Source: an uncultured Sphingomonas sp. (GTDB lineage Bacteria > Pseudomonadota > Alphaproteobacteria > Sphingomonadales > Sphingomonadaceae). Taken from it: DNA of 64,000 nucleotides. How positions within the stretch are numbered: position 1 is the first letter of the stretch; each line of letters opens with the position of its first letter. The notes under the pieces were generated by a model. It did not search any database. It was given only the letters and a program-made list of their open reading frames with translations, and was not told the DNA's origin. Shown here one piece after another: positions 52,135 through 60,975 of this stretch. Where the stretch lies: assembly GCF_937871615.1 (NCBI RefSeq), contig NZ_CALMPA010000070.1:113014-177013 (forward strand), read 5' to 3'. The translations under genes and the position numbers were made by a program.

Positions 52135-53096
52135 TCCGCGACCCCCTGCTCGACCGTCATGAACGGCTCGCGATAACCAATGGCGCGAAGGCTGGTTATG
52201 TCCGCCTGCGTGTAGTTCTGATATTTTCCCTTCAGCGCCTCGGGAAAGTCGACATATTCGACAAGCCCCTGCGCCACTTGCTCCTCCAGCGACAACGCCG
52301 CTTTCCCCCCATGGGCGCGGATGCCGTTCACCACGGCATGGGCGATATCGTTGAACGGCTGCGCCCGCCCAGTGCCGAGGTTGAAGACACCCGCAACATC
52401 GGCATGATCGAGAAACCACAGTTTCGCTTTGACGAGATCCGCGACGTGGATGAAATCCCGGCTTTGCCCGCCAGCCTTCCAGCCGTCATAATCGCCGAAC
52501 AGTCGGACCTTCCCCTCGGCACGAAACTGATTGACGTTATGAAAGGCGACCGAAGCCATTCGATCCTTGTGCGCCTCACCAGGACCGTAAACATTGAAAT
52601 AGCGGAACCCTGCAACCTGCATCGGAAAGCCCGCCGCGCGCTGCCGGACAACATTGTCGAACAGCAGCTTGGAATAACCATAAACGTTCAGCGGCGCCTC
52701 GAACGGAGGCTCCTCGCGGAAAACGCGCGAAGAGCCATAAACCGCTGCGGATGAGGCGTAGAGCAGCCGCGTGCCGCGACGGATGCAGGCATCGAGCAAT
52801 TCGACCGAACAACGATAATTGGTTTCCATCATATAGCGGCCGTCCTGCTCCATCGTGTCAGAGCAGGCACCTTCGTGGAACACCGCATCAACTGGATCGA
52901 ACGCCCCGGTGGCAAAGCGGGTGTAGAAATCCGAATGATCGAGATAATCGCTGATCTTCAATCCGCTGAGGTTGAGGAATTTCCGACTGTCGGTGAGATC
53001 GTCGACCGCGATGACATCGGTAATGCCGCGATCGTTCAGGCCCGCGACAATATTGGAACCGATGAAGCCGGCGGCGCCGGTAACCACGATCCTCAT
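52107..53096 (-). CDS. hldD: ADP-L-glycero-D-manno-heptose 6-epimerase
   Basis: A 329-residue short-chain dehydrogenase of the extended type. [17 protein letters not shown] binds [19 protein letters not shown] and [20 protein letters not shown] are specific to HldD; the catalytic YxxxK is YGYSK; and [16 protein letters not shown] follows. It turns ADP-D-glycero-D-manno-heptose into the L,D form. Its ATG overlaps the hldA stop (ATGA), and its 3' end overlaps gmhA on the other strand. Confidence 0.94.
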   Translation of the reverse strand: MRIVVTGAAGFIGSNIVAGLNDRGITDVIAVDDLTDSRKFLNLSGLKISDYLDHSDFYTRFATGAFDPVDAVFHEGACSDTMEQDGRYMMETNYRCSVELLDACIRRGTRLLYASSAAVYGSSRVFREEPPFEAPLNVYGYSKLLFDNVVRQRAAGFPMQVAGFRYFNVYGPGEAHKDRMASVAFHNVNQFRAEGKVRLFGDYDGWKAGGQSRDFIHVADLVKAKLWFLDHADVAGVFNLGTGRAQPFNDIAHAVVNGIRAHGGKAALSLEEQVAQGLVEYVDFPEALKGKYQNYTQADITSLRAIGYREPFMTVEQGVADYVERLLGS

Positions 53097-54040
53097 CCGA
53101 AGACCTCCTCATATGAAACGGTTGATGTGCCGAATTTGGCGACGACCACGGCAGCCGCGCGATTGGCGGTGATCACCGCGTCGCGCAAATCCTGCCCCGC
53201 AGCCAGCATCGCGCCGACGACCGCGATTACCGTGTCGCCCGCCCCAGTGACATCGAACACCTCGCGCGCCTCGGTTTCGATCCGCAGGTGACCCCGATCG
53301 TCGAACAGCGACATGCCCTCTTCCGACCGGGTGACGAGCAAGGCATCGAACGCCAGCGCGGCGCGCAACGCCTGCGCGCGTTCCTCGAACTGCGCTTCGT
53401 CGCACCATGTCCCAACGACACGCGCCAATTCCTGGCGGTTCGGCGTTACGATCGTCGCGCCGCGATAAGGGGTGAAGTCGCTCCCCTTCGGATCGACCAG
53501 AGTCGGCACACCATGCGCCTTCGCGACCGCGATCATCCGCGCGACATGGGCCAGCCCACCCTTGCCATAATCGGAGAAGATCACCGCTCCCTGCTCGGGC
53601 GCGCGTCGCTCGAACTCAAGGAACAGATTGGCAAGTTGCTCATCGACCGGCGTTTCTTCGAAATCAATCCGGATCAACTGCTGGCCCCGACCGGACACAC
53701 GCAGTTTGACGGTGGTCGCCAGTCGCTGGTCGCATTGCAGCGCGTAATCGATCCCCGCGTCGTCGAGCAGCGCGCGCACCCGATGCGCGTCGGCGTCATC
53801 GCCTGTGACGCTCAGCAAACACGGCTGCGCACCGAAGGCATTGATGTTGAGAGCGACATTGGCCGCGCCGCCCAGCCGATATTCCTCGCGGCGGACATGC
53901 ACCACTGGAACCGGCGCTTCCGGCGAGATGCGCTCGACGTCGCCGAACCAGTATCGATCGAGCATGATGTCACCGACGACGAGTGCGCTGGCGTTGGCGA
54001 ACCGGTCGCGGTCGGGAGCTTGGAATGGCAAGCGGGTCAT
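53093..54040 (-). CDS. hldA: D-glycero-beta-D-manno-heptose-7-phosphate kinase (separate RfaE1/HldA)
   Basis: A 315-residue PfkB-family kinase. [27 protein letters not shown] is spread over residues ~21-47, [17 protein letters not shown] follows, and the anion-hole motif [17 protein letters not shown] carries the catalytic Asp. [20 protein letters not shown] is typical of the RfaE kinase domain. The ATG at 54040 overlaps the glycosyltransferase stop (ATGA). It adds phosphate at C1 to give heptose-1,7-bisphosphate, the substrate of GmhB. Confidence 0.93.
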   Translation of the reverse strand: MTRLPFQAPDRDRFANASALVVGDIMLDRYWFGDVERISPEAPVPVVHVRREEYRLGGAANVALNINAFGAQPCLLSVTGDDADAHRVRALLDDAGIDYALQCDQRLATTVKLRVSGRGQQLIRIDFEETPVDEQLANLFLEFERRAPEQGAVIFSDYGKGGLAHVARMIAVAKAHGVPTLVDPKGSDFTPYRGATIVTPNRQELARVVGTWCDEAQFEERAQALRAALAFDALLVTRSEEGMSLFDDRGHLRIETEAREVFDVTGAGDTVIAVVGAMLAAGQDLRDAVITANRAAAVVVAKFGTSTVSYEEVFG

Positions 54041-54909
54041 TTCACATCCAGAAAGCGAGCAAGCGACAGATCGAGATCGGCGTCGAATACCGCCCAATGA
54101 TCATGCGCAAGGCTTGATCGCGGTAGCCAGAAAATATTCGGTCGCGGCGACAGCACGAAAACCGGGCGACCCGCGCGCTCCGCCAGATGTGCCGGCAGGC
54201 TGTCCGCCCCAATCACCGACCCCACCGAATCGACCGCCGCGATCAATGCCTCGAAGCGCCGCGGCACCATTTCGAAGGGAAGGTCCGAATGCTCAAGGTC
54301 GGGACGCTCGCCTTCGAGCAGAAACAGCCGCGCATGCTTGCCGCTCCGTGCGATGGCGGCGAGCGCCGCGCGCACCACATGAAAGGGCAGGTTCTTCGCC
54401 GCGACGCGACTGCCGGGGAACAAGCCAACGACAGCATCCACCATTGCCCCCCCCTTGGCGGACACAGATCCCTCAAAAACGATCCCCGCAGCGGCGAGGA
54501 AAGCGTCATAGGCCGCGTAGATATTGCGTGCCGTTGGCAACGCCAGCGCGCCTTGCGGCGTAGCCAGCCAGCGTTCGCGCCAGCCATTCTTGTCCAGCAC
54601 CAGCGTGGTACTCCGATCCCGCGCCTGACGAACGGCGCGGCGCAGCATGGTCGCGCTTCGGATCGCGGCGCGCGCACCGGCCCGGCGCGTATCGAAGATC
54701 GCCGGCACCCCGCTTATCCCGCTACCAAGGAAGGTAAGGCCGCAGGCTGGAGACACGGCTTCCGCCAGCGGTCGCAGGTGGTCGCCCGCCAGAATCGACA
54801 GCCGTGCCCGGTCTTCGGGCGCGGCTCGTTCAAGCGAAGTCGCGGCGATCACGAAATCACCGAACGCCTTCACGGAAAGGAACTGCAACCCGTAGCGTGC
54901 ATCATTCAC
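54037..54909 (-). CDS. glycosyltransferase family 9, heptosyltransferase-like
   Basis: A 290-residue GT9-like protein. LSVKAFGDFVIAATSLER stands for the N-terminal motif (normally GDxxxTTP). VVGLFPGSRVAAKNLPFH and IGADSLPAHLAERAGRPVFVLSP are the donor-binding motifs of ADP-heptose transferases. Its position directly upstream of hldA, with 4-bp overlaps on both sides, supports use of ADP-heptose. It is shorter than LPS heptosyltransferases (about 320-350 residues). Confidence 0.87.
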   Translation of the reverse strand: MNDARYGLQFLSVKAFGDFVIAATSLERAAPEDRARLSILAGDHLRPLAEAVSPACGLTFLGSGISGVPAIFDTRRAGARAAIRSATMLRRAVRQARDRSTTLVLDKNGWRERWLATPQGALALPTARNIYAAYDAFLAAAGIVFEGSVSAKGGAMVDAVVGLFPGSRVAAKNLPFHVVRAALAAIARSGKHARLFLLEGERPDLEHSDLPFEMVPRRFEALIAAVDSVGSVIGADSLPAHLAERAGRPVFVLSPRPNIFWLPRSSLAHDHWAVFDADLDLSLARFLDVK

Positions 54910-56219
54910 GGCAAGGCGCTTCCGGTGCCGGACTCAATCTTGCGACGATAACCGGCCTGATAATGGAAACCGGTGATGAGCAGGAATGCGACAATCGACT
55001 GCGCCGACAGTTTGACGGCCGGAATAATTCCGTCCCGCCAGTGGGGGATGAAGATGACGAGCGCCACGATGTAAGCGCCGAAGCGCAACGGCACGATCCC
55101 CGCCTTCACCCCCCTGTCCCAAGCCGGTTCGAAGCTCATCATCCTCTGGAAGAGAAAACCGAGCAGGCCGTATACGATGACAACCGCCACCATTCCGCCT
55201 TGCAGGACGACTTCGGCCAGGAACGAGGTCGCTCCGAGTGGCGAAACCCCCTGAAGCGCCAGATTTCCTTGATAGACCAGCGCGTCCTTCCCCTCCCATA
55301 AGAAGCGCGGCACGAACGCCAGGCCGGCGGTGAGGAAGCGCGCGCCATATTCATGGCCGATAGTCAATGTCTGGAGCCGTTCCTCGATTCCTGGAAGCGA
55401 ATGGCCGGCGTAGATGCCTTCGGTGAAGGTGTAATACAGGAGGTTGAACCACGAGAAGCTGTCCGAGACGCGCAGCACCGAGACCAGGATCAGAACAAGC
55501 ATACCGCCGCCAACCAGCGCAGCGCGCGATGCCGGTTTCCGCAGCCAATCGCGCGACGCGGCCAACAGCACCCCCGCCGGAAGCAATGCGCTTACCACCT
55601 CTAGTCGCTTGGCGCGCACCGCGAGGGCAAAAACCAGAATCGTCAGCGCCACCGCAATGAACATCTTTAACGGCACACGCCCCGATCGTTCGCCAAGAAT
55701 CAACGCCAGAAGGATGGCGAAACCGAACGCCTCGATCGATGAATAGATGATTGCATTGCCCAGCGTCGCGATTGGCGAATAATATTCCGACGCATAGCCG
55801 CTGAAGAATTCCGCGACGCCGAAGAAATAGACGCCCAGTGGAAACAACGCGAAAAGCACCATGAACCATAGCATGGCCCGGGTTTCCGTACCCGTATTGA
55901 GACGAAAGCTGAGCACAAAAAGCGGGGTTCGCCGCAATCCGGCGATTATGCGCCCGCCCTCCATGCCGAGCAGGGCAAGTACGGCATAGCGCATCGACAT
56001 CAATGCCAGCCCCGGATCGGCCGCGGCTGGGTGCAGGAACGCTAACCCCCGCGGATTGATCGACAGGAAACCGAGCGCGGCCAGCGGCACGGAATAGTAA
56101 ACGGTCGACAGCGTCGCGAAGTCGATAAGCGACGGGAACCGGGCGGTAAGCAGGTTTCGCATCGACCGGGCGGTCAAGCCAAGTGCTATCGCCAGCAGGA
56201 TCCAGAATTCGATCGCCAC
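54906..56219 (-). CDS. polytopic membrane protein, probable polysaccharide polymerase (Wzy-like)
   Basis: A 437-residue membrane protein with about ten helices. The GTG at 56219 gives a start inside the first helix region (AIEFWILLAIALGLTARSM); an AAGG lies upstream. Sequence motifs are weak, as usual for polymerases; a large polar loop near residues ~300-340 (TFTEGIYAGHSLPGIEE) lies between membrane segments, as in Wzy. The place between a GT9 and a GDP-fucose synthase supports this. It begins 10 bp after the fcl stop. Confidence 0.72.
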   Translation of the reverse strand: MAIEFWILLAIALGLTARSMRNLLTARFPSLIDFATLSTVYYSVPLAALGFLSINPRGLAFLHPAAADPGLALMSMRYAVLALLGMEGGRIIAGLRRTPLFVLSFRLNTGTETRAMLWFMVLFALFPLGVYFFGVAEFFSGYASEYYSPIATLGNAIIYSSIEAFGFAILLALILGERSGRVPLKMFIAVALTILVFALAVRAKRLEVVSALLPAGVLLAASRDWLRKPASRAALVGGGMLVLILVSVLRVSDSFSWFNLLYYTFTEGIYAGHSLPGIEERLQTLTIGHEYGARFLTAGLAFVPRFLWEGKDALVYQGNLALQGVSPLGATSFLAEVVLQGGMVAVVIVYGLLGFLFQRMMSFEPAWDRGVKAGIVPLRFGAYIVALVIFIPHWRDGIIPAVKLSAQSIVAFLLITGFHYQAGYRRKIESGTGSALP

Positions 56220-56229
56220 CGGCTTGGCC

Positions 56230-57159
56230 TTAACGCCCGTCGCGCAGCCATGCGCGATACATCGCCTCCAGCCCGGCGCGCAGCGGGGTGAAGCGATCGA
56301 AGCCGCCTTCCGCGAGCCGCGCATTGTCCATTAACTTGCGCGGTGCGCCGTCAGGCTTGCCGGTGTCAAAACGCAGGTTCCCATGGAATCCGACCACTTC
56401 GGCAATCAACCGCGCCAGTTCGGCCACGCTCGTTTCCTGGGACGATCCGGCATTGATCAGCCCGCCACGATCCCAGTGCCGCATCAGATGGACGCAAGCA
56501 TCCCCCAGGTCGTCTGCGAACACCAGTTCTCGCAGCGGCGTACCGGTTCCCCAGACCACCACCTCTTCGGCCTTTGCCTCGCGCGCCTCGTGCATCCGGC
56601 GCATCATCCCCGCGACGAGATGGCTCGTTACCGGATCGAAATTGTCGCCGATGCCGTAAACATTGCTTGGCATCACCGAGAAAGCATCGAAACCATATTG
56701 CGCGCGATAGGCGTCACACATCGCCACGCCAGCGATCTTTGCCACGGCATAGGGCAGGTTGGTCGGTTCGAGCGGGCCGGTCAGCAGGGAATCCTCCCGG
56801 ATCGGCTGCTCCGCCGCGCGCGGGTAGATGCAACTCGATCCAAGGAACAGCAGCTTCCGCGTACCCGCCCGGTACGCCGCATCGATGACGTTCACCTCGA
56901 TTTCGAGATTTTCACGAATGAAATCTGCGCCATAGGTCTGGTTGGCGACGATGCCGCCCACCTTTGCGGCTGCCAGAAACACCCATTCCGGTCGCTCTGC
57001 CTCGAAAAAGGCGCGAACCTGCACGCGATCGCTCAAATCGCATTCGGCGCGCGTGCGAACGATCGGGCGGGGAAGGCCAGCGCGCCCAAGCGCGCGGACG
57101 ATCGCACCGCCCACCATGCCGCGATGCCCGGCCACGAAGATGCGGGCCGCGCCGGTCAT
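56230..57159 (-). CDS. fcl: GDP-L-fucose synthase-like epimerase/reductase
   Basis: A 309-residue SDR enzyme. IFVAGHRGMVGGAIVRAL is the NADP-binding site of GDP-fucose synthases. AAAKVGGIVANQTYGADFI, LGSSCIYPRAAEQPI (with the active-site Cys) and YAVAKIAGVAMCDAYRAQYG (Tyr and Lys) are characteristic. It converts GDP-4-keto-6-deoxymannose to GDP-L-fucose. The partner gmd is not in the window. The ATG at 57159 overlaps the stop of the next epimerase gene. Confidence 0.93.
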   Translation of the reverse strand: MTGAARIFVAGHRGMVGGAIVRALGRAGLPRPIVRTRAECDLSDRVQVRAFFEAERPEWVFLAAAKVGGIVANQTYGADFIRENLEIEVNVIDAAYRAGTRKLLFLGSSCIYPRAAEQPIREDSLLTGPLEPTNLPYAVAKIAGVAMCDAYRAQYGFDAFSVMPSNVYGIGDNFDPVTSHLVAGMMRRMHEAREAKAEEVVVWGTGTPLRELVFADDLGDACVHLMRHWDRGGLINAGSSQETSVAELARLIAEVVGFHGNLRFDTGKPDGAPRKLMDNARLAEGGFDRFTPLRAGLEAMYRAWLRDGR

Positions 57160-58133
57160 AACAGCGCATTCCTTTCCATCGGTCCATGGTCCACATACCA
57201 CGCGATCGTGCGTAGCAGGCCTTCGTCAAGCGTTATCCGTGGCACATAGCCAATCGCGCCCATCTTCCCGATATCCGGGCAGCGGCGCGGCGTGCCACCT
57301 TCCATCGCCGGTCCTGGCCGTACGTCGAGTGCCAGCCCCAGCCCTGTGACGATACGTCCGACGAGATCGCGGATCGACACCTCTTCCATGGAACCGATGT
57401 GATAGACCTCGCGGTGGCCGCCCGCCGCGTGCATCCTTATGATGCCGTCGACGATATCGTCGACATAGCAGAAGGCGCGCGTCTCGCTTCCATCGCCCTG
57501 GATCTCAATCGCGCTTTCCCCGGCGGCCGCAGCGGCCTGCGCCTTGCCGATCAGTTGCGGGATGACGTGTTTCCACCCCATATCCGGACCATAGACATTA
57601 TGCGGACGAAAAACCTGCACCTGCCGGAACACGTCCTTGCCGTAGTTGAAAGCGATCAGCTCACTGATCAGCTTCGACCCGCCATAGGAATAACGAGGGT
57701 TGAGCGGATCGGGGATCACCATCGCCGTGGTTTCGTCGGTCGGCACCACGGCGGGCGTCTGATAGACTTCGGCGGATGAGGCGACAACGATGTCCGGCAC
57801 TCCGGCGCGCCGCGCCGCGTCCATCACCGCGAGCACACCCCGCACTCCGACATCGAGCACTAATTCCGGTCTGTTATAGAAATTCTCGGTGCCGTTGATC
57901 GCGGCAAGGTGGAACACCGTCTCCACGTCGTCAAGCGCGCTGGCCAGCGCATCTGTGTCGCGCACGTCGCAGCGCTCACCACGTATGCCGGCGTGCCCCG
58001 CGATACGCGCTGGTTCGCCACGCAGGAAATTGTCGATCGCGACAACATCATGGCCGTCGTCGGCCAGCCGACGACTGAGATATGCGCCGATGAATCCGGC
58101 CGCGCCGGTAACCGCTACTTTCACGCTTTCCAC
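57156..58133 (-). CDS. NAD-dependent sugar epimerase/dehydratase
   Basis: A 325-residue extended [25 protein letters not shown] binds NAD, and VDDIVDGIIRMH and RPHNVYGPDMGWKHV are typical of nucleotide-sugar epimerases. The catalytic motif is YGGSK. It is close to UDP-glucose 4-epimerase-like proteins of polysaccharide loci; the sugar is not certain. Its start overlaps the dehydrogenase stop by 13 bp. Confidence 0.9.
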   Translation of the reverse strand: MESVKVAVTGAAGFIGAYLSRRLADDGHDVVAIDNFLRGEPARIAGHAGIRGERCDVRDTDALASALDDVETVFHLAAINGTENFYNRPELVLDVGVRGVLAVMDAARRAGVPDIVVASSAEVYQTPAVVPTDETTAMVIPDPLNPRYSYGGSKLISELIAFNYGKDVFRQVQVFRPHNVYGPDMGWKHVIPQLIGKAQAAAAAGESAIEIQGDGSETRAFCYVDDIVDGIIRMHAAGGHREVYHIGSMEEVSIRDLVGRIVTGLGLALDVRPGPAMEGGTPRRCPDIGKMGAIGYVPRITLDEGLLRTIAWYVDHGPMERNALL

Positions 58134-59449
58134 CCCGCAAGACCGCCGACCGTGAAATAGCGCTGCTTCAACACAGTTGGTCCCTCATGGCCGAAATGGT
58201 TCCAGTAATCATAGATGAAGCCGTCCGGAGCCAATCGATCGGCGATATGCTCGAACATTGTACGGCGATAGGCTGGATGATTGTTGGCGACAAACAGGAT
58301 GTCGGCATCGTCGGCGGCCTCGACCAGCGAACCAGCGGGGGAAAGGTGAAGGTCGAGCGCCCGCACATTCGCGTCTGACACGACTGCATCAAATACTGCC
58401 AGCGGTGCCGAATAACCTTCGGCGCGAATCGCGCTTATGACGGCCAGCGCCATGGATCCGCGCAGATCATCGGTCTCGGGCACGCCCTTGAAAGCCAGTC
58501 CGGCCAGCGCCACTCGAATGGGTCGCCGCCCGGCGCGGCGTTCGAACAGCGCGAAGGCCTGACGTACCGTTTCCTGGGGCTGACGTTCGTTGACCCGACG
58601 CGATGCACCGGCGATCTCGAGATCGATCCCCCGCAGGCCGAGCGAATGGCGCAGGATATGGGGATCCTTCTCCAGGCACGGCCCTCCGACCAGGCCGGGA
58701 AGCGCGACATTGGTTCGCGCATATCCCAGCTTCCCCGATTCGATCACCTCGACGGCGTTGATGCCGATCGCGTCGCAGGCGCGCGCGACCTCGTTGGCGA
58801 AGGCGAAGCGGACATCGCGAAATGTATTGTCGATGAGCTTGATCATCTCGGCGGTTTCCGGTGCCGAAACACGCACCACCGAACTGGTCAGCGCGCCGAA
58901 CAGCGCGCTCGCACGTATGGTGGCTTCCTCGTTCAGTCCGCCGACGATCTGGGGTAACGCGCCAATCTCCCGCAACGCATCGCCTTCCAGCGTGCGCTCA
59001 GGACACATGGCCACAAGCGCGCGTCTCCCGGCATCCTCCAGGACTTTCGCGACCACGTCTCGCGTTGTGCCGATCTGAACGGTTGAACGCAAAACGACCA
59101 GCGCATCGCCCTGTATATGCCCTGCGACCTCGGCAGCGGCATGGCGGACCATATCGAGCCGCGGCACGCCATTCGCATCCAGCGGAGTGCCGACGGTAAT
59201 GATGTAGCTATCGCAGGCCGGGATATCGGCGAACGATGTAGCCGCTCGCAACTGGCCACGCGCGACGACCGCCGCCAGTACGTCGCCGAGCCCTTCTTCC
59301 GAAAAATGCGGGGTGCCCGCATTGGTGAGAGCGACGACATTTTCACGCCGCTCGATGCCAAAAACGGTCATTCCGCGCTGTGCCATGGCGACAGCGAGGG
59401 TCAACCCGACATAGCCTAGGCCAACGATAGCAACTTTCTGGGAATCCAA
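58121..59449 (-). CDS. nucleotide-sugar (UDP-hexosamine-type) 6-dehydrogenase
   Basis: A 442-residue UDP-sugar dehydrogenase, the usual size. VAIVGLGYVGLTLAVAMAQRG binds NAD; IITVGTPLDANGVPRLDM and VLRSTVQIGTTRDVV follow; and GLVGGPCLEKDPHILRHSLG has the catalytic Cys. The C-terminal domain contains VALAGLAFKGVPETDDLRGS. It resembles the WecC/TviB branch which makes uronic acids of amino sugars. The start is uncertain: the TTG at 59449 is best placed, but it has no clear ribosome site. Confidence 0.91.
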   Translation of the reverse strand: MDSQKVAIVGLGYVGLTLAVAMAQRGMTVFGIERRENVVALTNAGTPHFSEEGLGDVLAAVVARGQLRAATSFADIPACDSYIITVGTPLDANGVPRLDMVRHAAAEVAGHIQGDALVVLRSTVQIGTTRDVVAKVLEDAGRRALVAMCPERTLEGDALREIGALPQIVGGLNEEATIRASALFGALTSSVVRVSAPETAEMIKLIDNTFRDVRFAFANEVARACDAIGINAVEVIESGKLGYARTNVALPGLVGGPCLEKDPHILRHSLGLRGIDLEIAGASRRVNERQPQETVRQAFALFERRAGRRPIRVALAGLAFKGVPETDDLRGSMALAVISAIRAEGYSAPLAVFDAVVSDANVRALDLHLSPAGSLVEAADDADILFVANNHPAYRRTMFEHIADRLAPDGFIYDYWNHFGHEGPTVLKQRYFTVGGLAGWKA

Positions 59450-59517
59450 AGCGACGCGCCCCGTGAAATTGACGGCCCGGTTAGTCTCTCGCTCACGAAA
59501 ACACAATGTCCGCTTGA

Positions 59518-60975
59518 TTAGGCGACAGTCGATGTCTCCACCCCGATCAAGCGCCACCCCATCGCCGCCGTCACCACAATCGCGCGATCGGGTATCAGAC
59601 GAAGCGTAACCTCGAGGGCGGACATCTGAGGCCTGAAAATGTGCTGCGTCACCGGCGCCTGAGCGCCATCGTCGCTGACGATCATCTCCTCGACGACAGG
59701 CCGGCCCCTCGAATCCCGCAGCCGCGCGACAACGCGCCACGCGGCTCCCGGCCAGGATGGTGCCAGCCAGCCGCCATCCCGTTCCTTCGCGAAGCCGGCA
59801 ACATCGCGCACCCGCACATTGCCCGCTGCCCGATCGACGACGAGCAAAGGCGTCTGGCAATTCTCGACGAGACCGCCCGCAATCGCCAACCGTGCACCCG
59901 GACCAACCTTCGCCACGGCCCCGCGGAGATTGCGGAACTCGCATGCGTTGAACCGGAAGCGCCCTTCCAGCCCGGTGGCAAGGCCGCTCGAGGTTGACGC
60001 CTGGGTATAGACAGGGTTGGTCGCCAATGCATCGAACACGCAGCCGCTGAAGGTGAGCGCGACATTGCGCCCCGCCCCCTGTTCGATCGCTAGACGTGGC
60101 CAGTTGCGGAACTGGCAGCCGGTGAACAACGCATCCACATCCGACGCACGGCTTTGGACATGGCCGGAGAAGCTGTCGAATTGCTCGTTCTGAAGGAATG
60201 AGCAGCCGGTGAATGTCAGGCCGCGCAGCGACCTGCCGTCTTCGGCAAAAAGGATCGCCGCATAGCGGCTGTAGCAAAAGACGCTGTTGGCGATCGCAAT
60301 ATCGGCGCATGCCGCGATCGCGGTCACGGCGTAATTGGCGAGATAGGTATAAAATCCGCCGACCAGCACATTTTGCGCATGATCGAACACGATGCCGTTG
60401 AGCGCCTGGTCGATGATGACGTCACGGACGATCCCGTCGGCGCCCTGAATATGGATCCCCGTTCCGACCGCCGACAAAAACAGATTCTCGATCGAAAATC
60501 CTTCAGCACGGACAGCTATGAACGGCGCGCGCGGTGCCGAGCCAAGTGCGCGGAATCCACTGATCCTGACGGGCGCGCCGCCCGGATCATTTTCGTTTAC
60601 GCCCTGCGCGCGGCCTAGCACGAACGTCGAGCCTGATGCGCGCTGAGCATCTATCTGCGTCGCATAGCCTGATCCGGCAAAATCCTGCCCTTTACGGATA
60701 TGAACCGTGCCAGCGATCCGATACCGGCCCGGCGGCACGATAATCCGCCGCTCCAGCGCCGGCGACCACGACACAGCCGCATCCGTCGCACGATTGAAAG
60801 CGGCGGTGTCGTCGGTCGTGCCGTCGCCCATCGCGCCCATGTCACGCACATTGACTTCCGGCACGGCGCGTCCGGCTGAAGTCGCAGCCGATGCGTGGAA
60901 CGCGAGGCTGCTTCCCACCGCGCCGGCGCCCATCCCGATCAGGAAATGCCGCCGCTGGCCGACCGGATCGATCAT
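59518..60975 (-). CDS. Tat-exported right-handed beta-helix (pectate-lyase-3-like) protein
   Basis: A 485-residue protein. A Tat-like signal (QRRHFLIGMGAGAVGSSLAF, ending near ASAAT) is followed by VRDMGAMGDGTTDDTAAFNRA, the start of the pectate-lyase-3 / phage-tailspike-type beta-helix. Repeated short strands such as VRISGFRALG, FSIENLFLSAVG and IVRDVIIDQALNGIVFD make up the solenoid. It could be a lyase, an epimerase or a structural protein acting on the polymer made here. Overlaps the flippase stop (ATGA). Confidence 0.87.
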   Translation of the reverse strand: MIDPVGQRRHFLIGMGAGAVGSSLAFHASAATSAGRAVPEVNVRDMGAMGDGTTDDTAAFNRATDAAVSWSPALERRIIVPPGRYRIAGTVHIRKGQDFAGSGYATQIDAQRASGSTFVLGRAQGVNENDPGGAPVRISGFRALGSAPRAPFIAVRAEGFSIENLFLSAVGTGIHIQGADGIVRDVIIDQALNGIVFDHAQNVLVGGFYTYLANYAVTAIAACADIAIANSVFCYSRYAAILFAEDGRSLRGLTFTGCSFLQNEQFDSFSGHVQSRASDVDALFTGCQFRNWPRLAIEQGAGRNVALTFSGCVFDALATNPVYTQASTSSGLATGLEGRFRFNACEFRNLRGAVAKVGPGARLAIAGGLVENCQTPLLVVDRAAGNVRVRDVAGFAKERDGGWLAPSWPGAAWRVVARLRDSRGRPVVEEMIVSDDGAQAPVTQHIFRPQMSALEVTLRLIPDRAIVVTAAMGWRLIGVETSTVA

